Part shown: piece by piece, positions 18,191-28,392 of the stretch
Numbering within the stretch: the first letter of the stretch is position 1
Layout: the number at the start of each line of letters is the position of its first letter
From: Bosea sp. AS-1
GTDB lineage: Bacteria > Pseudomonadota > Alphaproteobacteria > Rhizobiales > Beijerinckiaceae
Length of the DNA: 64,000 nucleotides
Assembly: GCF_002220095.1 (NCBI RefSeq)
Contig: NZ_CP022372.1
Coordinates: forward strand, 964,501-1,028,500
Direction: 5' to 3'
The notes under the pieces: generated by a model
The model's input: the letters and a program-made list of their open reading frames with translations, nothing else
Databases searched by the model: none
Told to the model about the DNA's origin: nothing
Program-made: the position numbers and the translations under genes

Positions 18191-19187
18191 GTACAGCCTC
18201 CGCCTCAGCCGGCCAGGGATGATGACACGCAACGACGTGGCCATTGGGCTCTGCAATCAGCGCCGGCCTGCGTTCGTGACAAACGTCCGTTGCGCGGGGG
18301 CAGCGGGGATTGAAGCGGCAACCGTTAGGGGCCTTGAGCGGGCTGGGAACCCCGCCGGGAATTCCGATAGGGTCACGCCCGGGCGTGGGCAAGCTGTCGA
18401 GCAGCATGCGCGTATAAGGATGGCGGGGGTCGCCGAAGAATTGCTCGCGCGGCGCGATTTCCGCGGTTTGCCCGGCATACATGACCACCACGCGATCGCA
18501 GATTTCCCAGGCCGCGCCGAGATCATGGGTCGTGAACAGGACCGAAACGCCTCGTTCGACGGCCAGCCGCCGCAGCAACCCCAGGATTTGCGCCTGGACC
18601 GTCACATCCAGAGCGGTCGTAGGTTCGTCGGCGATTATCATCCGAGGTTGAGGAAGAAGCGCCATTGCAATCATCACCCGCTGGCGCTGGCCGCCCGATA
18701 GCTGGTGGGGATACTTGTCGAGCATGGCCTTCGGCTGCGGCAACTGAACGGCATCGAGCATAGCGATGGCGCTCGCCTCGTCCGCCTTGCGCGAACGGCC
18801 GAAACTCCCCATTCCGTCCCGAGGGGCTTTGAAGCGCATCAGGTCGCGGATCTGGGTACCAATCCGAAACAGAGGGTTGAAGCTCGCAAAGGGATCTTGC
18901 GGGACGAAGGTAACCACACGGCCCCGCAGATGCTCGGCCGCCTTGCCACCCGAGAGCATATCGACACCGTCCAGCCGGATGTGCCCGCTGTTGATCTCTG
19001 TTTGGCCTTCGGGAAGCGTTCCGAGGATCGCACGGGCCAGCGTTGACTTGCCACAGCCGGACTCGCCGACCAGTCCGACGATTTCACCGGGTTTCACGCT
19101 GAGATCGATCCGGTCGAGGACCTTGGCGAGGCTTTTTTCCGTTCGAAAGCTCAGGGACAAGGCCTGAATATCGAGGAGATTGCTCAT
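18183..19187 (-). CDS. Peptide-type ABC transporter ATP-binding protein, DppD/OppD-like
   Basis: This 334-residue ATPase has Walker [18 protein letters not shown]-loop [14 protein letters not shown], signature [15 protein letters not shown], Walker [13 protein letters not shown] and switch [10 protein letters not shown]. The family C-terminal cysteine segment is [20 protein letters not shown]. The ATG at 19187 lies two bases after the DppC-like stop. With DppF it powers the importer of the hydantoinase operon. Confidence 0.93.
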   Translation of the reverse strand: MSNLLDIQALSLSFRTEKSLAKVLDRIDLSVKPGEIVGLVGESGCGKSTLARAILGTLPEGQTEINSGHIRLDGVDMLSGGKAAEHLRGRVVTFVPQDPFASFNPLFRIGTQIRDLMRFKAPRDGMGSFGRSRKADEASAIAMLDAVQLPQPKAMLDKYPHQLSGGQRQRVMIAMALLPQPRMIIADEPTTALDVTVQAQILGLLRRLAVERGVSVLFTTHDLGAAWEICDRVVVMYAGQTAEIAPREQFFGDPRHPYTRMLLDSLPTPGRDPIGIPGGVPSPLKAPNGCRFNPRCPRATDVCHERRPALIAEPNGHVVACHHPWPAEAEAVHV

Positions 19188-19189
19188 GA

Positions 19190-20029
19190 TCAGACACTGC
19201 GCCGCGTACGCGGATCGAGGATGTCGCGCAGGCCGTCGCCAAAGAGATTGAAGCCGAGCACCGTCAGGAAGATCGCGATGCCCGGAGCGAGTGCGTACCA
19301 CCAGGCCTCGGGAAGGAATTCACGGCTTTCCGCAATCATCCGCCCCCATTCAGGAGTTGGAGGTGGAGCGCCAAGCCCCAGGAAGCCCAGCGTCGCCGCA
19401 GTGAGAATCGTCGCGCCCATGCCGATCGACGTCCGGACGATAATGGGCGAGGCGATGTTCGGCAGGATGTGCAGGACGATTACGCGCCAGGGTGAGGCAC
19501 CGAGCGCGACTGCGGACTCGACGAAGACCTCATTCCGCATGGACCGCGTCTCGGCGTAGACCAGCCGCGCCCAGAATGGCCAGTACGTCAGGGAGAGAGC
19601 CAGAATGACGTTCTCGATTGATGGTCCGAGTGTCTGCGCGATCGCGATGGCCAAAACGATCTGAGGCACAGCCAGGAAGATCTCGGCAATTCGCATCAGA
19701 GCGTCGCTGACCCAGTTCTGGTAGTAGCCGGCAATGAGGCCAATAGGCACGCCGATGATCAATGCCGAACCGACGGCGATCCCCGCCAGCATCAATGTGA
19801 TCCGGGCGCCGAATAGCATCCGACTGAAGATATCGCTGCCCATTCGGTCAGTACCGAAGAGAGCGGTGGTTGACGGCGGTTGAAGGCGGTTTCCAATGTG
19901 GAAATCGAAAACGTCATTGGGAAAGGGAGCCAACAGCGGCGCGAACAGCGCAGCCAGGACGAGAAGACCCAGAAGGCTTAACCCGATGAAGGCAGCTCTA
20001 TCCCTCGCGAAGCGCTTGAGAAGATCCAT
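19190..20029 (-). CDS. Peptide-type ABC permease, DppC-like
   Basis: This 279-residue inner-membrane protein begins DLLKRFARDRAAFIGLSLLG and contains the DppC pattern ALFGTDRMGSDIFSRMLFGA and an EAA loop near ESAVALGASPWRVIVLHILP. The ATG at 20029 shares a base with the DppB-like stop (TGATG). The longer frame to 20185 is an extension over that gene. It is the second permease of the importer. Confidence 0.93.
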   Translation of the reverse strand: MDLLKRFARDRAAFIGLSLLGLLVLAALFAPLLAPFPNDVFDFHIGNRLQPPSTTALFGTDRMGSDIFSRMLFGARITLMLAGIAVGSALIIGVPIGLIAGYYQNWVSDALMRIAEIFLAVPQIVLAIAIAQTLGPSIENVILALSLTYWPFWARLVYAETRSMRNEVFVESAVALGASPWRVIVLHILPNIASPIIVRTSIGMGATILTAATLGFLGLGAPPPTPEWGRMIAESREFLPEAWWYALAPGIAIFLTVLGFNLFGDGLRDILDPRTRRSV

Positions 20030-21033
20030 CACGCGGCACCCCGCGGATCGATCGCAGCCTGCAGCATATCCACCAGCAGATTTATGAGGACGAACAGTGC
20101 ACCCGTGCAAAGAGTGAAACCCATCACAGCGTTGTAGTCCGACTGCAGGATGGAGCGCACAGCATAAGCGCCGAGACCCGGCCAATCGAACACGGTCTCG
20201 ACCACGACCGCGCCGGCCAGCAGAATGCCGAATATGAGACCAAGCTGCGTAACGGTCGCGGTCAATGCCATGCGCAGCACGTATTTCCAGATGATCAGAT
20301 GACGAGGCAGCCCCATGGCCGTCTGATAGGCCACGGACGGTGAGTTGATGACGCCGATCACGCCGTTTCGGGTGAAGCGGACGACCGTAGCGGCCGCAGG
20401 TAGGGCCAGCGTGAGCGTCGGCAGAATGATGTGCTTGAATGCCGAGCCGATCATCTCGCTGTCCCCCTCGATCAGCGCGTCGACGAGCATGAGACCTGTG
20501 ACAGTCTCAGGCGGAAATCCCTCGATGCGACCGGAGAGTGGCAACCATCCGAGCTTCATCGAGAACAGGAACTGGAGCTGCATCGCCAGCCAGAAGGATG
20601 CGACCGCCAGGCCGGAAACCGTCACCACGCGAAGCACGTGGTCGACCCAAGAGTTCCGGTGCAGGCCACAAAAGACTCCAAGGGGGATGCCAATGAGGCC
20701 CGCGATCAGGACGGCAAAGATGGTCAGCTCCAGCGTTGCAGGCAGGCGCGACGCCAGGTCGTCCACGATCGGCTGCTGGGTGAAGAGGCTGGTGCCGAGG
20801 TTGCCTTGCGCGATATCGCGCAGGTAGTTCACGAACTGGACCGGCAATGGCTTATCGAAGCCAAACCTCTCCCGCACCTGCTGCACCTGTTCGGACGAAG
20901 CATTCTCCCCCGCAGCCAAAACCGCAGGGTCGACGGGGATCACGCGCGACAGCAGAAATACGATCGCGAGCAATCCCACGAGCGTCGGCACGAACCAAAG
21001 CAATCGGTTCGCCACCATTGACAGCCAGTTCAT
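20029..21033 (-). CDS. Peptide-type ABC permease, DppB-like
   Basis: This 334-residue inner-membrane protein has the DppB N-terminal anchor (NRLLWFVPTLVGLLAIVFLL), the periplasmic motif RFGFDKPLPVQFVNYL and a core of membrane segments with a NSPSVAYQTAMGLPRHLIIW EAA loop. GGAGGC lies just upstream of the ATG at 21033, which fixes the start. It follows the binding-protein gene by 34 bases and couples to the DppC-like gene. Confidence 0.93.
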   Translation of the reverse strand: MNWLSMVANRLLWFVPTLVGLLAIVFLLSRVIPVDPAVLAAGENASSEQVQQVRERFGFDKPLPVQFVNYLRDIAQGNLGTSLFTQQPIVDDLASRLPATLELTIFAVLIAGLIGIPLGVFCGLHRNSWVDHVLRVVTVSGLAVASFWLAMQLQFLFSMKLGWLPLSGRIEGFPPETVTGLMLVDALIEGDSEMIGSAFKHIILPTLTLALPAAATVVRFTRNGVIGVINSPSVAYQTAMGLPRHLIIWKYVLRMALTATVTQLGLIFGILLAGAVVVETVFDWPGLGAYAVRSILQSDYNAVMGFTLCTGALFVLINLLVDMLQAAIDPRGAA

Positions 21034-21067
21034 GGCGATGCCTCCGGTTGGAGAAGTCGAGAACCGC

Positions 21068-22636
21068 TCAGCGCTTGAGGGATGCCCAGCGAATGTCCTG
21101 GCCGTTGCTGACCGGCGAGAAGCGGATTCCCTCGATCTTGCTCGAATAGGGTCCGTACCAGCGCGTGTTGTAAACGAAGATGCCGGCAGCATCGTCGTTC
21201 ACCATCTGGGTCATCTCCTCGTAGAGCTTGCGCCGTTCGTCCTGGTCTCCGGACACGAGCGCGCGATCGAGCCGCTTATCGAACTCGGGGTTGCTGTAAT
21301 ACGAGAAGGTGCGCGTGCCGTGATAACGCGTCCCATAGAGCTCCCCGACCCAGTTATTGGGATCGACGTAGTAGGTGCTCTTCCACAGCGGCACGATATC
21401 GGCCTGAGTATCGGCCTTGCGCATCCGGCTGGACACCACTGACCAGGGCGAGACCTCGACCACCACATCGACGCCGATCTGGCGCAAAGTGTTCTGGAAA
21501 AGCGTCGCTGCCTGCTCTGACTCGCTGAATCCGGCCAGGGCATTGATGGTGATCGGCCGCAGAGGCTCCGTCACCTTCTTCAGCTCTTCGCGAGCCTTGT
21601 CGAGATTGTAGCTGTAGCCTTTGAGACCAGCCGGCGTTCCCCAGATGTTGTTGGGGTTCGGCCCCGGATTGCGCGAGACCGAGTCCTTCATGATGCTCTT
21701 GATGAAGCCGTCGTAGTCGAAAGCGTAGGCCAGCGCGCGGCGGAAATTCGGATTGTTCATCGGCGGCTTGGTGCAGTTCAGCGCGAGGATGAACACGCGC
21801 ATGGATTCCTGCTCGATGATCTGAACATTACTGGACTGTCGGAGCCGCTGAATCTGATCATAAGGAAGGTAGCCGTCGGCGCCTTGAAAGTCGCCGCGGA
21901 TCAGGCCAAGCACGCGGGTGTTCGTCTCCAGAACGGTGCGGAACTCCAGGTCATCGAATGGTTGGCCGGTCCAACCAGCGAAATGGTCGGCAAATCGGCG
22001 CGCTGTAAAACCTACGGCCGGATCATGCCGGCGCAGTGCGTAGGATCCAGAGCCAGCCTCATTCCGGGCGAGCCACGCCTCGCCCCAATCCCCATCCTTC
22101 TCATTGGCCTTCACGAGCGCGCTGTTGACCACGAGGATGTCAGGGACGGTCGTAAGAAAGATCGCTGAGGGGCCGTTCAGGTTGAAGACGACCGTGTGCG
22201 GGTCGGGCGCCTGTGTCGATCCAGGCTTGATGCTATCGAGATACAGGCTGGCTGGGCCCTTCTTGAGAGCGAGGATGCGCTCAATCGAATAGACGACGTC
22301 GGCAGAGGTCAGCGGCTTGCCATCATGGAATTTGGCATTCTGCCGCAGCTTGAATGTGTAGACCTTGCCGTCGTCCGAGATCGTATGGCTTTCCGCGAGC
22401 CATGGGATCATCTTGGGAGGGTTGTCGACCCAGCGGTAAAGCCCGTCATAGAGATTGAAGCGTGAAGCGGCGCGGGCCGTGTCGAAAATCGTGTGGGGAT
22501 CGAGGTTATCGTAGGGGCTGTTGTTCGCGTAGACGAACTTGCCCCCAGCCTGTGCCAGAACTCCGTCGATCGGAAGCGACGTCAAGGCCACCGAACCCAG
22601 AACCGCTTTAAGCGCGTCTCTCCGTGTTGTCGTCAT
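21068..22636 (-). CDS. ABC transporter solute-binding protein, SBP_bac_5 family
   Basis: This 522-residue protein has a Tat-like signal (MTTTRRDALKAVLGSVALTS) with cleavage near GVLAQAG. Family motifs are DNLDPHTIFDTARAA, HTISDDGKVYTFKLRQNAKF, PLTSADVVYSIERIL and AFDYDGFIKSIM. It would bind the solute in the periplasm for the DppBCDF-like proteins encoded next. Because HyuA/HyuB and a NodB-fold hydrolase are in the same operon, the solute may be a cyclic amide, ureide or small peptide. Confidence 0.93.
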   Translation of the reverse strand: MTTTRRDALKAVLGSVALTSLPIDGVLAQAGGKFVYANNSPYDNLDPHTIFDTARAASRFNLYDGLYRWVDNPPKMIPWLAESHTISDDGKVYTFKLRQNAKFHDGKPLTSADVVYSIERILALKKGPASLYLDSIKPGSTQAPDPHTVVFNLNGPSAIFLTTVPDILVVNSALVKANEKDGDWGEAWLARNEAGSGSYALRRHDPAVGFTARRFADHFAGWTGQPFDDLEFRTVLETNTRVLGLIRGDFQGADGYLPYDQIQRLRQSSNVQIIEQESMRVFILALNCTKPPMNNPNFRRALAYAFDYDGFIKSIMKDSVSRNPGPNPNNIWGTPAGLKGYSYNLDKAREELKKVTEPLRPITINALAGFSESEQAATLFQNTLRQIGVDVVVEVSPWSVVSSRMRKADTQADIVPLWKSTYYVDPNNWVGELYGTRYHGTRTFSYYSNPEFDKRLDRALVSGDQDERRKLYEEMTQMVNDDAAGIFVYNTRWYGPYSSKIEGIRFSPVSNGQDIRWASLKR

Positions 22637-22661
22637 GCCGTCCCTCCATTGTTGTGGTGTT

Positions 22662-23405
22662 TCAAGGGCTGCCGGTCACCGAAACGACCTGGCCTGTGAT
22701 GAAGTCCGCATAGTCCGAGGCGAGGAACATGACCGTGTAGGCGATGTCCTGTGGCGTCCCGGGACGGCGTCGCGCCGTGTTGGCGATCATGTTTTCCTGC
22801 CGCTCGGCCGAATAGGATTGCCACTGACGCTCATAGTCCGGGCTCGTTCGTTGGAAGCCGGGGGCAACCGCGTTGACCGTGATCCCAAACGGTCCGAGTT
22901 CCTGGCCAAGCTGCCGAGCCAAGCCGATCTCGCCGGCCTTCGCCGAGGCATAGGCCTGAATGCCTGTCAGTGAGGTTCGCAGCCCGGCACCACTGGCGAT
23001 CAGCACAATCCGCCCTTTCGCGCGGGCTTTCATTCCCGGACAAACCGCCTGGGCCGCCAAAAAGGCCCCGGTCAGATTGACGTCGAGAACTGCGCGCCAA
23101 TCAGCCTCGTCGACCTGCTCCAATGGCTTGGCACTTTGGCCCAGCACGCCTCCTGCCACATAAACGAGGACATCGGGGGCACGACCACTAATCCGCTCTG
23201 CTTCCTCGACCCACCTGTTGACCGCTGGCTTGTCCAGGAGGTTGAGTTGCGTCGGATGCGCCGGCAGCCCCGCCATCTCGTCCTTGAGGCGATCGGCTGC
23301 AAAAACATTGGCGCCCCGAGCAGCAAACTCTTCGACAATGCCTCGCCCGATGCCGCGTGCGGCTCCAGCCACGAGCACAGTCTGGTTCAAGAATTCGATA
23401 TTCAT
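22662..23405 (-). CDS. SDR family oxidoreductase
   Basis: This 247-residue short-chain dehydrogenase has a Rossmann motif in LVAGAARGIGRGIVEEF, an active-site serine in IVLIASGAG and YASAK as the Y-x3-K motif. NNAG is replaced by VAGG in VLVYVAGGVLG, a known variant. The ATG at 23405 overlaps the HyuB stop (ATGA), so it belongs to the hydantoinase operon. It is the second SDR of the operon and probably handles a later redox step. Substrate unknown. Confidence 0.92.
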   Translation of the reverse strand: MNIEFLNQTVLVAGAARGIGRGIVEEFAARGANVFAADRLKDEMAGLPAHPTQLNLLDKPAVNRWVEEAERISGRAPDVLVYVAGGVLGQSAKPLEQVDEADWRAVLDVNLTGAFLAAQAVCPGMKARAKGRIVLIASGAGLRTSLTGIQAYASAKAGEIGLARQLGQELGPFGITVNAVAPGFQRTSPDYERQWQSYSAERQENMIANTARRRPGTPQDIAYTVMFLASDYADFITGQVVSVTGSP

Positions 23406-25390
23406 GCCGCGTCCTCCAACTGACGAGGCACGATCTGCGGGTACTGCACCAGAACATTGGCAAAGGCCCGTTCCAACGCCGCAACCGGATCCCTGTCGGC
23501 TGCTCCGTCGGCATTCACTGCCGCAAAGAGCTCGTGTTTGACGAAGAAGCGCCACTCAACCGGAAGAGCGAACAAGTGCTGTGAAAGCCGGTCCCAAACT
23601 GCATCGCACCAAATGCGCTCGAAACTCAGCCTTTCAGGGTCGAAGGTCATGCCTTGGGGGCTTTCCCGAGGCGCCGACCGCAACGCCTTGGTGGCGGCCT
23701 CATCGACGACACCGTCCTTGATCACCACGCCATACGCTCTCGCGCCACCTTCGGTGACCTTGCCCCCGAGGACGTCCTGCAGAACCTCATCATGCGGACG
23801 TTCGAAGGGATCGCCCCAGCCTCCTGCGCCTGCGGCTGAAATCGTCAGGATGTCGCCCGGGCCGCAGCGAACCACGTCGGTGTTTCCCAGGTCTTCGGGT
23901 TTGGCGCTGCCGTTGGCGCGATGGAAGCTGCAGGTCGAGCCTGGTAGCCCCCCCTCAAGCCCCCAGCAGGAGAAGCGAACGCGGTCGCGGTTACGGGCGG
24001 TCACGACCGAGTTGGGCGTGAACATCTGGAACGTCATCTGAGCCGCAAGGCCGCCGCGATAGCGCCCCGGTCCGCCCGAATCCGGCACGAGCTCATAGCT
24101 CCTGACTCGTATCGGAACTTCTGCCTCGGTGATCTCAACAGGCGTGTTCTTCAGGAAGGAATTCGAACCATCTTGCCCATCCTCGAATGAACTCCCGCCC
24201 CCGCCACCGGTGATGGGATTGATCGACGCCATGGCCAGGCGGCCGGTGCGGCTGTCTGTGGTGCGTACGTTCAGGATACCGCCACCGCCTGCGGGGCCGG
24301 CTGGCAGGCGATCGGGCATTGCACGCGAGAAGGCACCGATGACCATTCCCTGGATGCGCGCACAAGTCAGGCTGCGCATGCCCGTGGCCGCCGGGTAGAC
24401 CGGGTTGACGACCGAGCCCACCGGCAGGATGCACTGAACCGGGCGCAGAAGTCCCATGTTGAGCGCGACCGTTCGATCGAGCGAGTAGACGACGTAGTTG
24501 TAGCCGACGAGCGGCAGAATATGGCGCGGCAGCCCGCCAGTCGGCATGTTCAATGCCGACTGAAGCTGAGGGTCGCTGCCCGTGAAGTCGAAGATGGCTT
24601 CGTCGCCCCGAACCTTGACCGAGAGCTTCAGCCGGCATGGAACGCCCCCGGGGCTATCCTCGTCGATGTAATCGGTGAATTCGTAATCACCGTCCTGCAT
24701 CGAGGCGAAGAGCTGCCGCGCCTGCCTCTCGGCCAGATCGAGCACGCCATAAGTCGCGGCACAGACAGTCTCGACGCCGAAGCGGGCGATCGCATCGCGG
24801 ATCTTGCGTTCGCCGGTCTTGAGCGAGGCGATCTGGGCTTTCAGGTCACCCCAGTTCTGATCGGGCATGCGCACGTTGCGCAGCATGATGCGCAGCACGC
24901 TCTCGTTCATCACCCCGGCTTCGACGAGCTTCATGGGTGGAATTCGAATTCCCTCCTGCTGCACCTCCGTCAGCGCGCGTGACAGAGACGCCGGCACGGC
25001 ACCGCCCATATCGGTGTTGTGGATATGGCCCACCGCGAAGCAAACGAGCCGATCTTCATGGAACACCGGCATCCAGAGATGAATGTCGGGAGCGTGGGTG
25101 CAGACGTAGCCGGAATACGGGTCGTTGGTGATACAGATGTCACCAGGCTTGTAATCCGCGATGGCGTCGATCGCGCCCTTGTAGTCCAGGCCGATAAACC
25201 AGGTCGCGCCGAGGTCTTTCGGGCTGGCGAAGGTTTGCCCACAAAGCGTCGTCAGTCCGCTGGTAAAATCTTCCGTCTCCTTGACGAAGGCGGAATGCGC
25301 TGTCCGCAGAAGCGTGAATGCCATGCTCTCGGCCGCAGCCTCGAAATGACTCTTCAGGATCTGCAGCGTGACAGGATCGAGCGCCGCCAT
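23402..25390 (-). CDS. hyuB: Hydantoinase B / oxoprolinase-type subunit
   Basis: This 662-residue protein matches the HyuB family from its start (LDPVTLQILKSHFEAAAESM) through GDICITNDPYSGYVCTHAPD and FHEDRLVCFAVGHIHNTDMGG. The glycine-rich C-terminal patterns are GPGRYRGGLAAQ and GGWGDPFERP. HyuA/HyuB pairs form ATP-dependent ring-opening or carboxylating enzymes such as N-methylhydantoinase, 5-oxoprolinase and acetone or acetophenone carboxylase. The start shares a base with the hyuA stop (TGATG), so equal subunit expression is likely. The precise reaction cannot be read from sequence. Confidence 0.93.
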   Translation of the reverse strand: MAALDPVTLQILKSHFEAAAESMAFTLLRTAHSAFVKETEDFTSGLTTLCGQTFASPKDLGATWFIGLDYKGAIDAIADYKPGDICITNDPYSGYVCTHAPDIHLWMPVFHEDRLVCFAVGHIHNTDMGGAVPASLSRALTEVQQEGIRIPPMKLVEAGVMNESVLRIMLRNVRMPDQNWGDLKAQIASLKTGERKIRDAIARFGVETVCAATYGVLDLAERQARQLFASMQDGDYEFTDYIDEDSPGGVPCRLKLSVKVRGDEAIFDFTGSDPQLQSALNMPTGGLPRHILPLVGYNYVVYSLDRTVALNMGLLRPVQCILPVGSVVNPVYPAATGMRSLTCARIQGMVIGAFSRAMPDRLPAGPAGGGGILNVRTTDSRTGRLAMASINPITGGGGGSSFEDGQDGSNSFLKNTPVEITEAEVPIRVRSYELVPDSGGPGRYRGGLAAQMTFQMFTPNSVVTARNRDRVRFSCWGLEGGLPGSTCSFHRANGSAKPEDLGNTDVVRCGPGDILTISAAGAGGWGDPFERPHDEVLQDVLGGKVTEGGARAYGVVIKDGVVDEAATKALRSAPRESPQGMTFDPERLSFERIWCDAVWDRLSQHLFALPVEWRFFVKHELFAAVNADGAADRDPVAALERAFANVLVQYPQIVPRQLEDAA

Positions 25391-27435
25391 CAGATCGCAC
25401 TCCGCTTCAAGATCAGATTGCCGAAGCCATCGACATGGCCCTCGAAACCAGGCGGGGCCCAGGTCGTCGTATCGTCTTGCAAAATCACGGCCGGGCCGGC
25501 GAAGAACGAGCCCGGCGACATGTCGCTTCGATTGAAAAGGCCGGCCTCGATCGTCGATCCTTGATGAACGATCGGAATGCGCTTCCTGGGTTGCGTCTGC
25601 TGCAGCTTCAGGCCCTGTTCGGCGAACTCGGGCTTGGGCGTGACCCCGGCGATGACCACACGAAGCGCAACGATCTGTACATCTGCCGCGTCATCCGAGT
25701 GATCGTAGATTTCGGCATGGCGCTTGTGGAACGCCGCCGCAATGGCGGCATGGTCGCCGTCGACGATCCAGGCCTGCTCCAAAGGGGTCTCGATCTCGTA
25801 GGACTGGCCGCGGTACCGCATGTCGGCCGTAACCAAGAGCGTGGCCTCGCCCGCATAGCCTTGCCCTTCGAAGAGCCACCCGCGAGCTTCCTTGCCGAGT
25901 TCGTCCATCGCCTGGCGCAAGGTGTCGAACGAGTGTGGATCGACGTCGAGGAATACCACTCTGACGAAATCCGAACGCAGATCTGCAAGCAGGCCTCCGA
26001 GGGCGGCCAGCACACCTGGAGTTTGAGGGATGATGACGGACTGCATGCCCATCGCATCGGCCAGGAGGCAGCCGAGCATGGGGCCTGCGCCACCGAACGC
26101 CAGAAGCGCATAGCCGCTCGGCTCCTCGCCAACCTGTGAGAAGAGCCGGCTGGTCTCGCGATACATATTGGCCACCGCGAGCTGGATGATGGCCTCAGCC
26201 GCGCGTTCCGACGAGCGATCGAGGCCCCTGGCGATTGGTTCAAGCGCCGCAAGAGCTCGAGATCGGTCAACGTTGACGGCGCCATATCCGAGTTCGCCGG
26301 CGCCCAGGACGCCGATGGTGGCGAAAGCATCGGTGATCGTTGCGCGCTCGCCACCACGGCCGTAGCAGGCCGGTCCAGGAGTCGATCCCGCGCTTTCCGG
26401 CCCGACGCGCAAAACACCCAACGTGTCCACGGAGGCAATCGAGCCTCCCCCGGCTCCAATCGAGGACACCGACACTGTCGGAAGGTAGATCGGATACTCC
26501 CCGACGAGTTCGCCGGAGCGGAAGTCAGGCTTCCCGTCCTTCAGCAGCGCAACGTCGGCGCTGGTGCCGCCGATGTCGAGACTCATGACTCTGGAGAAGC
26601 CAGCCAGCTTGGCCGTGAAACCTGCACCGATCACACCGGCAGCCGTGCCGGATAGCAGCATTTCGATGCTGCGCACCTTGCCAGCCGCAGCGGTCATGAC
26701 TCCGCCGTTCGATTTGGTGATCATCGGAGCGGGAACGACCCCGCGCTCGATCAGAGCATCCTCGAGGCGGCCGATGTAATGGGACACCCGAGGTTGCACC
26801 GAGCCATGGATGCAGGCGGTGATGGTGCGCTCGTACTCCCTGACGATGGGCCAGATGTCGGCGGAGCAGAAAACCGGCAAACCGGGTCGCAGGCGTTCGA
26901 TCTCCGCTTTGACCAGCCTTTCATGTGCAGGGTTCTTGTAGCTGTGCAGCAAGGCGATCACGATCGCCTCGGCTCCGCTTGCTTCCAGTCGACCTAGAAC
27001 GGCGGCGATCGCAGCCGAATCCGGGATGACCTCTGCAACGCCATCCGCATTGATGCGCTCCGGCAGCGGCGCCACGCGTTCTCTCGGCACCAAGGGAACG
27101 GGTCGGCGCGAGAACAGATCATAAGGATCCGGGATCTTCAGGCGCGCAAGTTCCAGGACATCACGAAAGCCTTCGGTGACAATGAGCCCAAGCTTCGCGC
27201 CCTTGCCCTGAATGATGCTGTTCACGCCGACTGTGGAGCCATGGGTGAAGTAGCTGACCTGCGAAGGCGCGATGCCGAAGCGCTTCTCGATCTCATCCAG
27301 CCCCTGAAGGACCTCGGCTCCAGGAGCGTCCGGGCGCGACAGAACCTTGAGCGTGCGCAGGTTCAGCGTCGCTTCGTCGAGCACGCTGAAGTCGGTGAAG
27401 GTGCCGCCGATGTCGACGCCAATGCGATAGCCCAT
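25390..27435 (-). CDS. hyuA: Hydantoinase A / oxoprolinase-type subunit
   Basis: This 681-residue ATP-binding subunit has an actin-like N-terminal phosphate-binding motif (IGVDIGGTFTDFSV), a THGSTVGVNSII segment and the hydantoinase A core with SLDIGGTSADVALLKDG (second phosphate loop) and GGGSIA. The C-terminal domain is acetone-carboxylase-alpha-like. It binds ATP and activates the carbonyl of the substrate for its HyuB partner. The stop overlaps hyuB. It lies three bases after the NodB-fold hydrolase gene. Substrate unknown. Confidence 0.93.
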   Translation of the reverse strand: MGYRIGVDIGGTFTDFSVLDEATLNLRTLKVLSRPDAPGAEVLQGLDEIEKRFGIAPSQVSYFTHGSTVGVNSIIQGKGAKLGLIVTEGFRDVLELARLKIPDPYDLFSRRPVPLVPRERVAPLPERINADGVAEVIPDSAAIAAVLGRLEASGAEAIVIALLHSYKNPAHERLVKAEIERLRPGLPVFCSADIWPIVREYERTITACIHGSVQPRVSHYIGRLEDALIERGVVPAPMITKSNGGVMTAAAGKVRSIEMLLSGTAAGVIGAGFTAKLAGFSRVMSLDIGGTSADVALLKDGKPDFRSGELVGEYPIYLPTVSVSSIGAGGGSIASVDTLGVLRVGPESAGSTPGPACYGRGGERATITDAFATIGVLGAGELGYGAVNVDRSRALAALEPIARGLDRSSERAAEAIIQLAVANMYRETSRLFSQVGEEPSGYALLAFGGAGPMLGCLLADAMGMQSVIIPQTPGVLAALGGLLADLRSDFVRVVFLDVDPHSFDTLRQAMDELGKEARGWLFEGQGYAGEATLLVTADMRYRGQSYEIETPLEQAWIVDGDHAAIAAAFHKRHAEIYDHSDDAADVQIVALRVVIAGVTPKPEFAEQGLKLQQTQPRKRIPIVHQGSTIEAGLFNRSDMSPGSFFAGPAVILQDDTTTWAPPGFEGHVDGFGNLILKRSAI

Positions 27436-27438
27436 CTG

Positions 27439-28383
27439 TCAGCCCCGGCTGTTGGTGGCTGACGGGATAGGAGTCCCAAGACCGGCTTCATCAGCGCAAT
27501 AGCGGCAAATCTCCTCGTGTGTCGCGAACCAGACGGAGCCCTTTGCTTTCGCCGCCCTGATCACTTCGTCGAGAATGAATATCCGCGAGCGGTGCCCGAT
27601 GATGTGCGGGTGCATCGTCAGCTGGAACAGCCCCCCTTCTTCCGCAGCGACGTCGAGTTCCCGCAGGAAGAGATCGAGTACCATGGGCGGCCCGCTGTGA
27701 GGCCGCAGCCCCTTGAAGCGATCCATGCCGAAGTAGACGGCATCGTCCCGGATCCACTCCACCGGCAACTCTACGATTCCGGTCGGCTGACCTTCGTCGA
27801 GAAGCTCGTAGGGCTCGTCGTCCGCCATCAATGACGAATCGTAGAGCAGCCCCATCTCGCGAACGATCTTCAGCGTCCACGGGCTGAAATCCCATGACGC
27901 CGTCCGCATTCCTTTCGGCTCCCGGCCGGTGAGCTTCGTCAACGTGTCACGGGCACGCAGCGCCAGATCGCGCTCCGTATCGTAATCGAGCACCGAGTTG
28001 AGCTCGTGAATCCAACTATGGATCGCCACCTCATGCCCGGCATCCGCAACTGAACGGGCTTCCGGGTCATGCAAAAGCGCGGCGACGGCTGGCATGAAGA
28101 AGCTGGCGGGGACCGAGTGACGGGCAAGAGTTGCAAGGATGCGCGGAATGCCGGAGCGATTGCCGTATTGCCCCTGGCTCAGCTTGGAATAGGAGCGTCC
28201 GCCCTCCCGGAGCTCATTCGTCTCGTGATCGGAGTCGAAGGACAGGGCGACGGCAAACTTGGCGCCATTCTTCCAGACTCCAGGCTTGAGCGACCGCCCT
28301 GCCCGGACATGATTCACAACCTGACGCCAGGTCTCCTCACTCCATGTCCAGGGCTTGGTGTCGGGAGGCAGGGTGACGTTCAT
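27439..28383 (-). CDS. NodB-fold (polysaccharide deacetylase / PuuE-like) hydrolase
   Basis: This protein of about 314 residues has a NodB homology domain: ALSFDSDHET (metal aspartates), HSWIHE (H-x3-H metal ligands) and the later MHPHIIGH motif. No signal peptide is present, so it is cytosolic. It is therefore more like PuuE-type allantoinases or HpPgdA-like enzymes than secreted chitin deacetylases. In a HyuA/HyuB operon, hydrolysis of a cyclic ureide or amide is the attractive reading. The start is uncertain: an ATG at 28383 or a GTG at 28392 directly after the upstream stop; neither has a strong ribosome site. Confidence 0.85.
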   Translation of the reverse strand: MNVTLPPDTKPWTWSEETWRQVVNHVRAGRSLKPGVWKNGAKFAVALSFDSDHETNELREGGRSYSKLSQGQYGNRSGIPRILATLARHSVPASFFMPAVAALLHDPEARSVADAGHEVAIHSWIHELNSVLDYDTERDLALRARDTLTKLTGREPKGMRTASWDFSPWTLKIVREMGLLYDSSLMADDEPYELLDEGQPTGIVELPVEWIRDDAVYFGMDRFKGLRPHSGPPMVLDLFLRELDVAAEEGGLFQLTMHPHIIGHRSRIFILDEVIRAAKAKGSVWFATHEEICRYCADEAGLGTPIPSATNSRG

Positions 28384-28392
28384 TGGGATCAC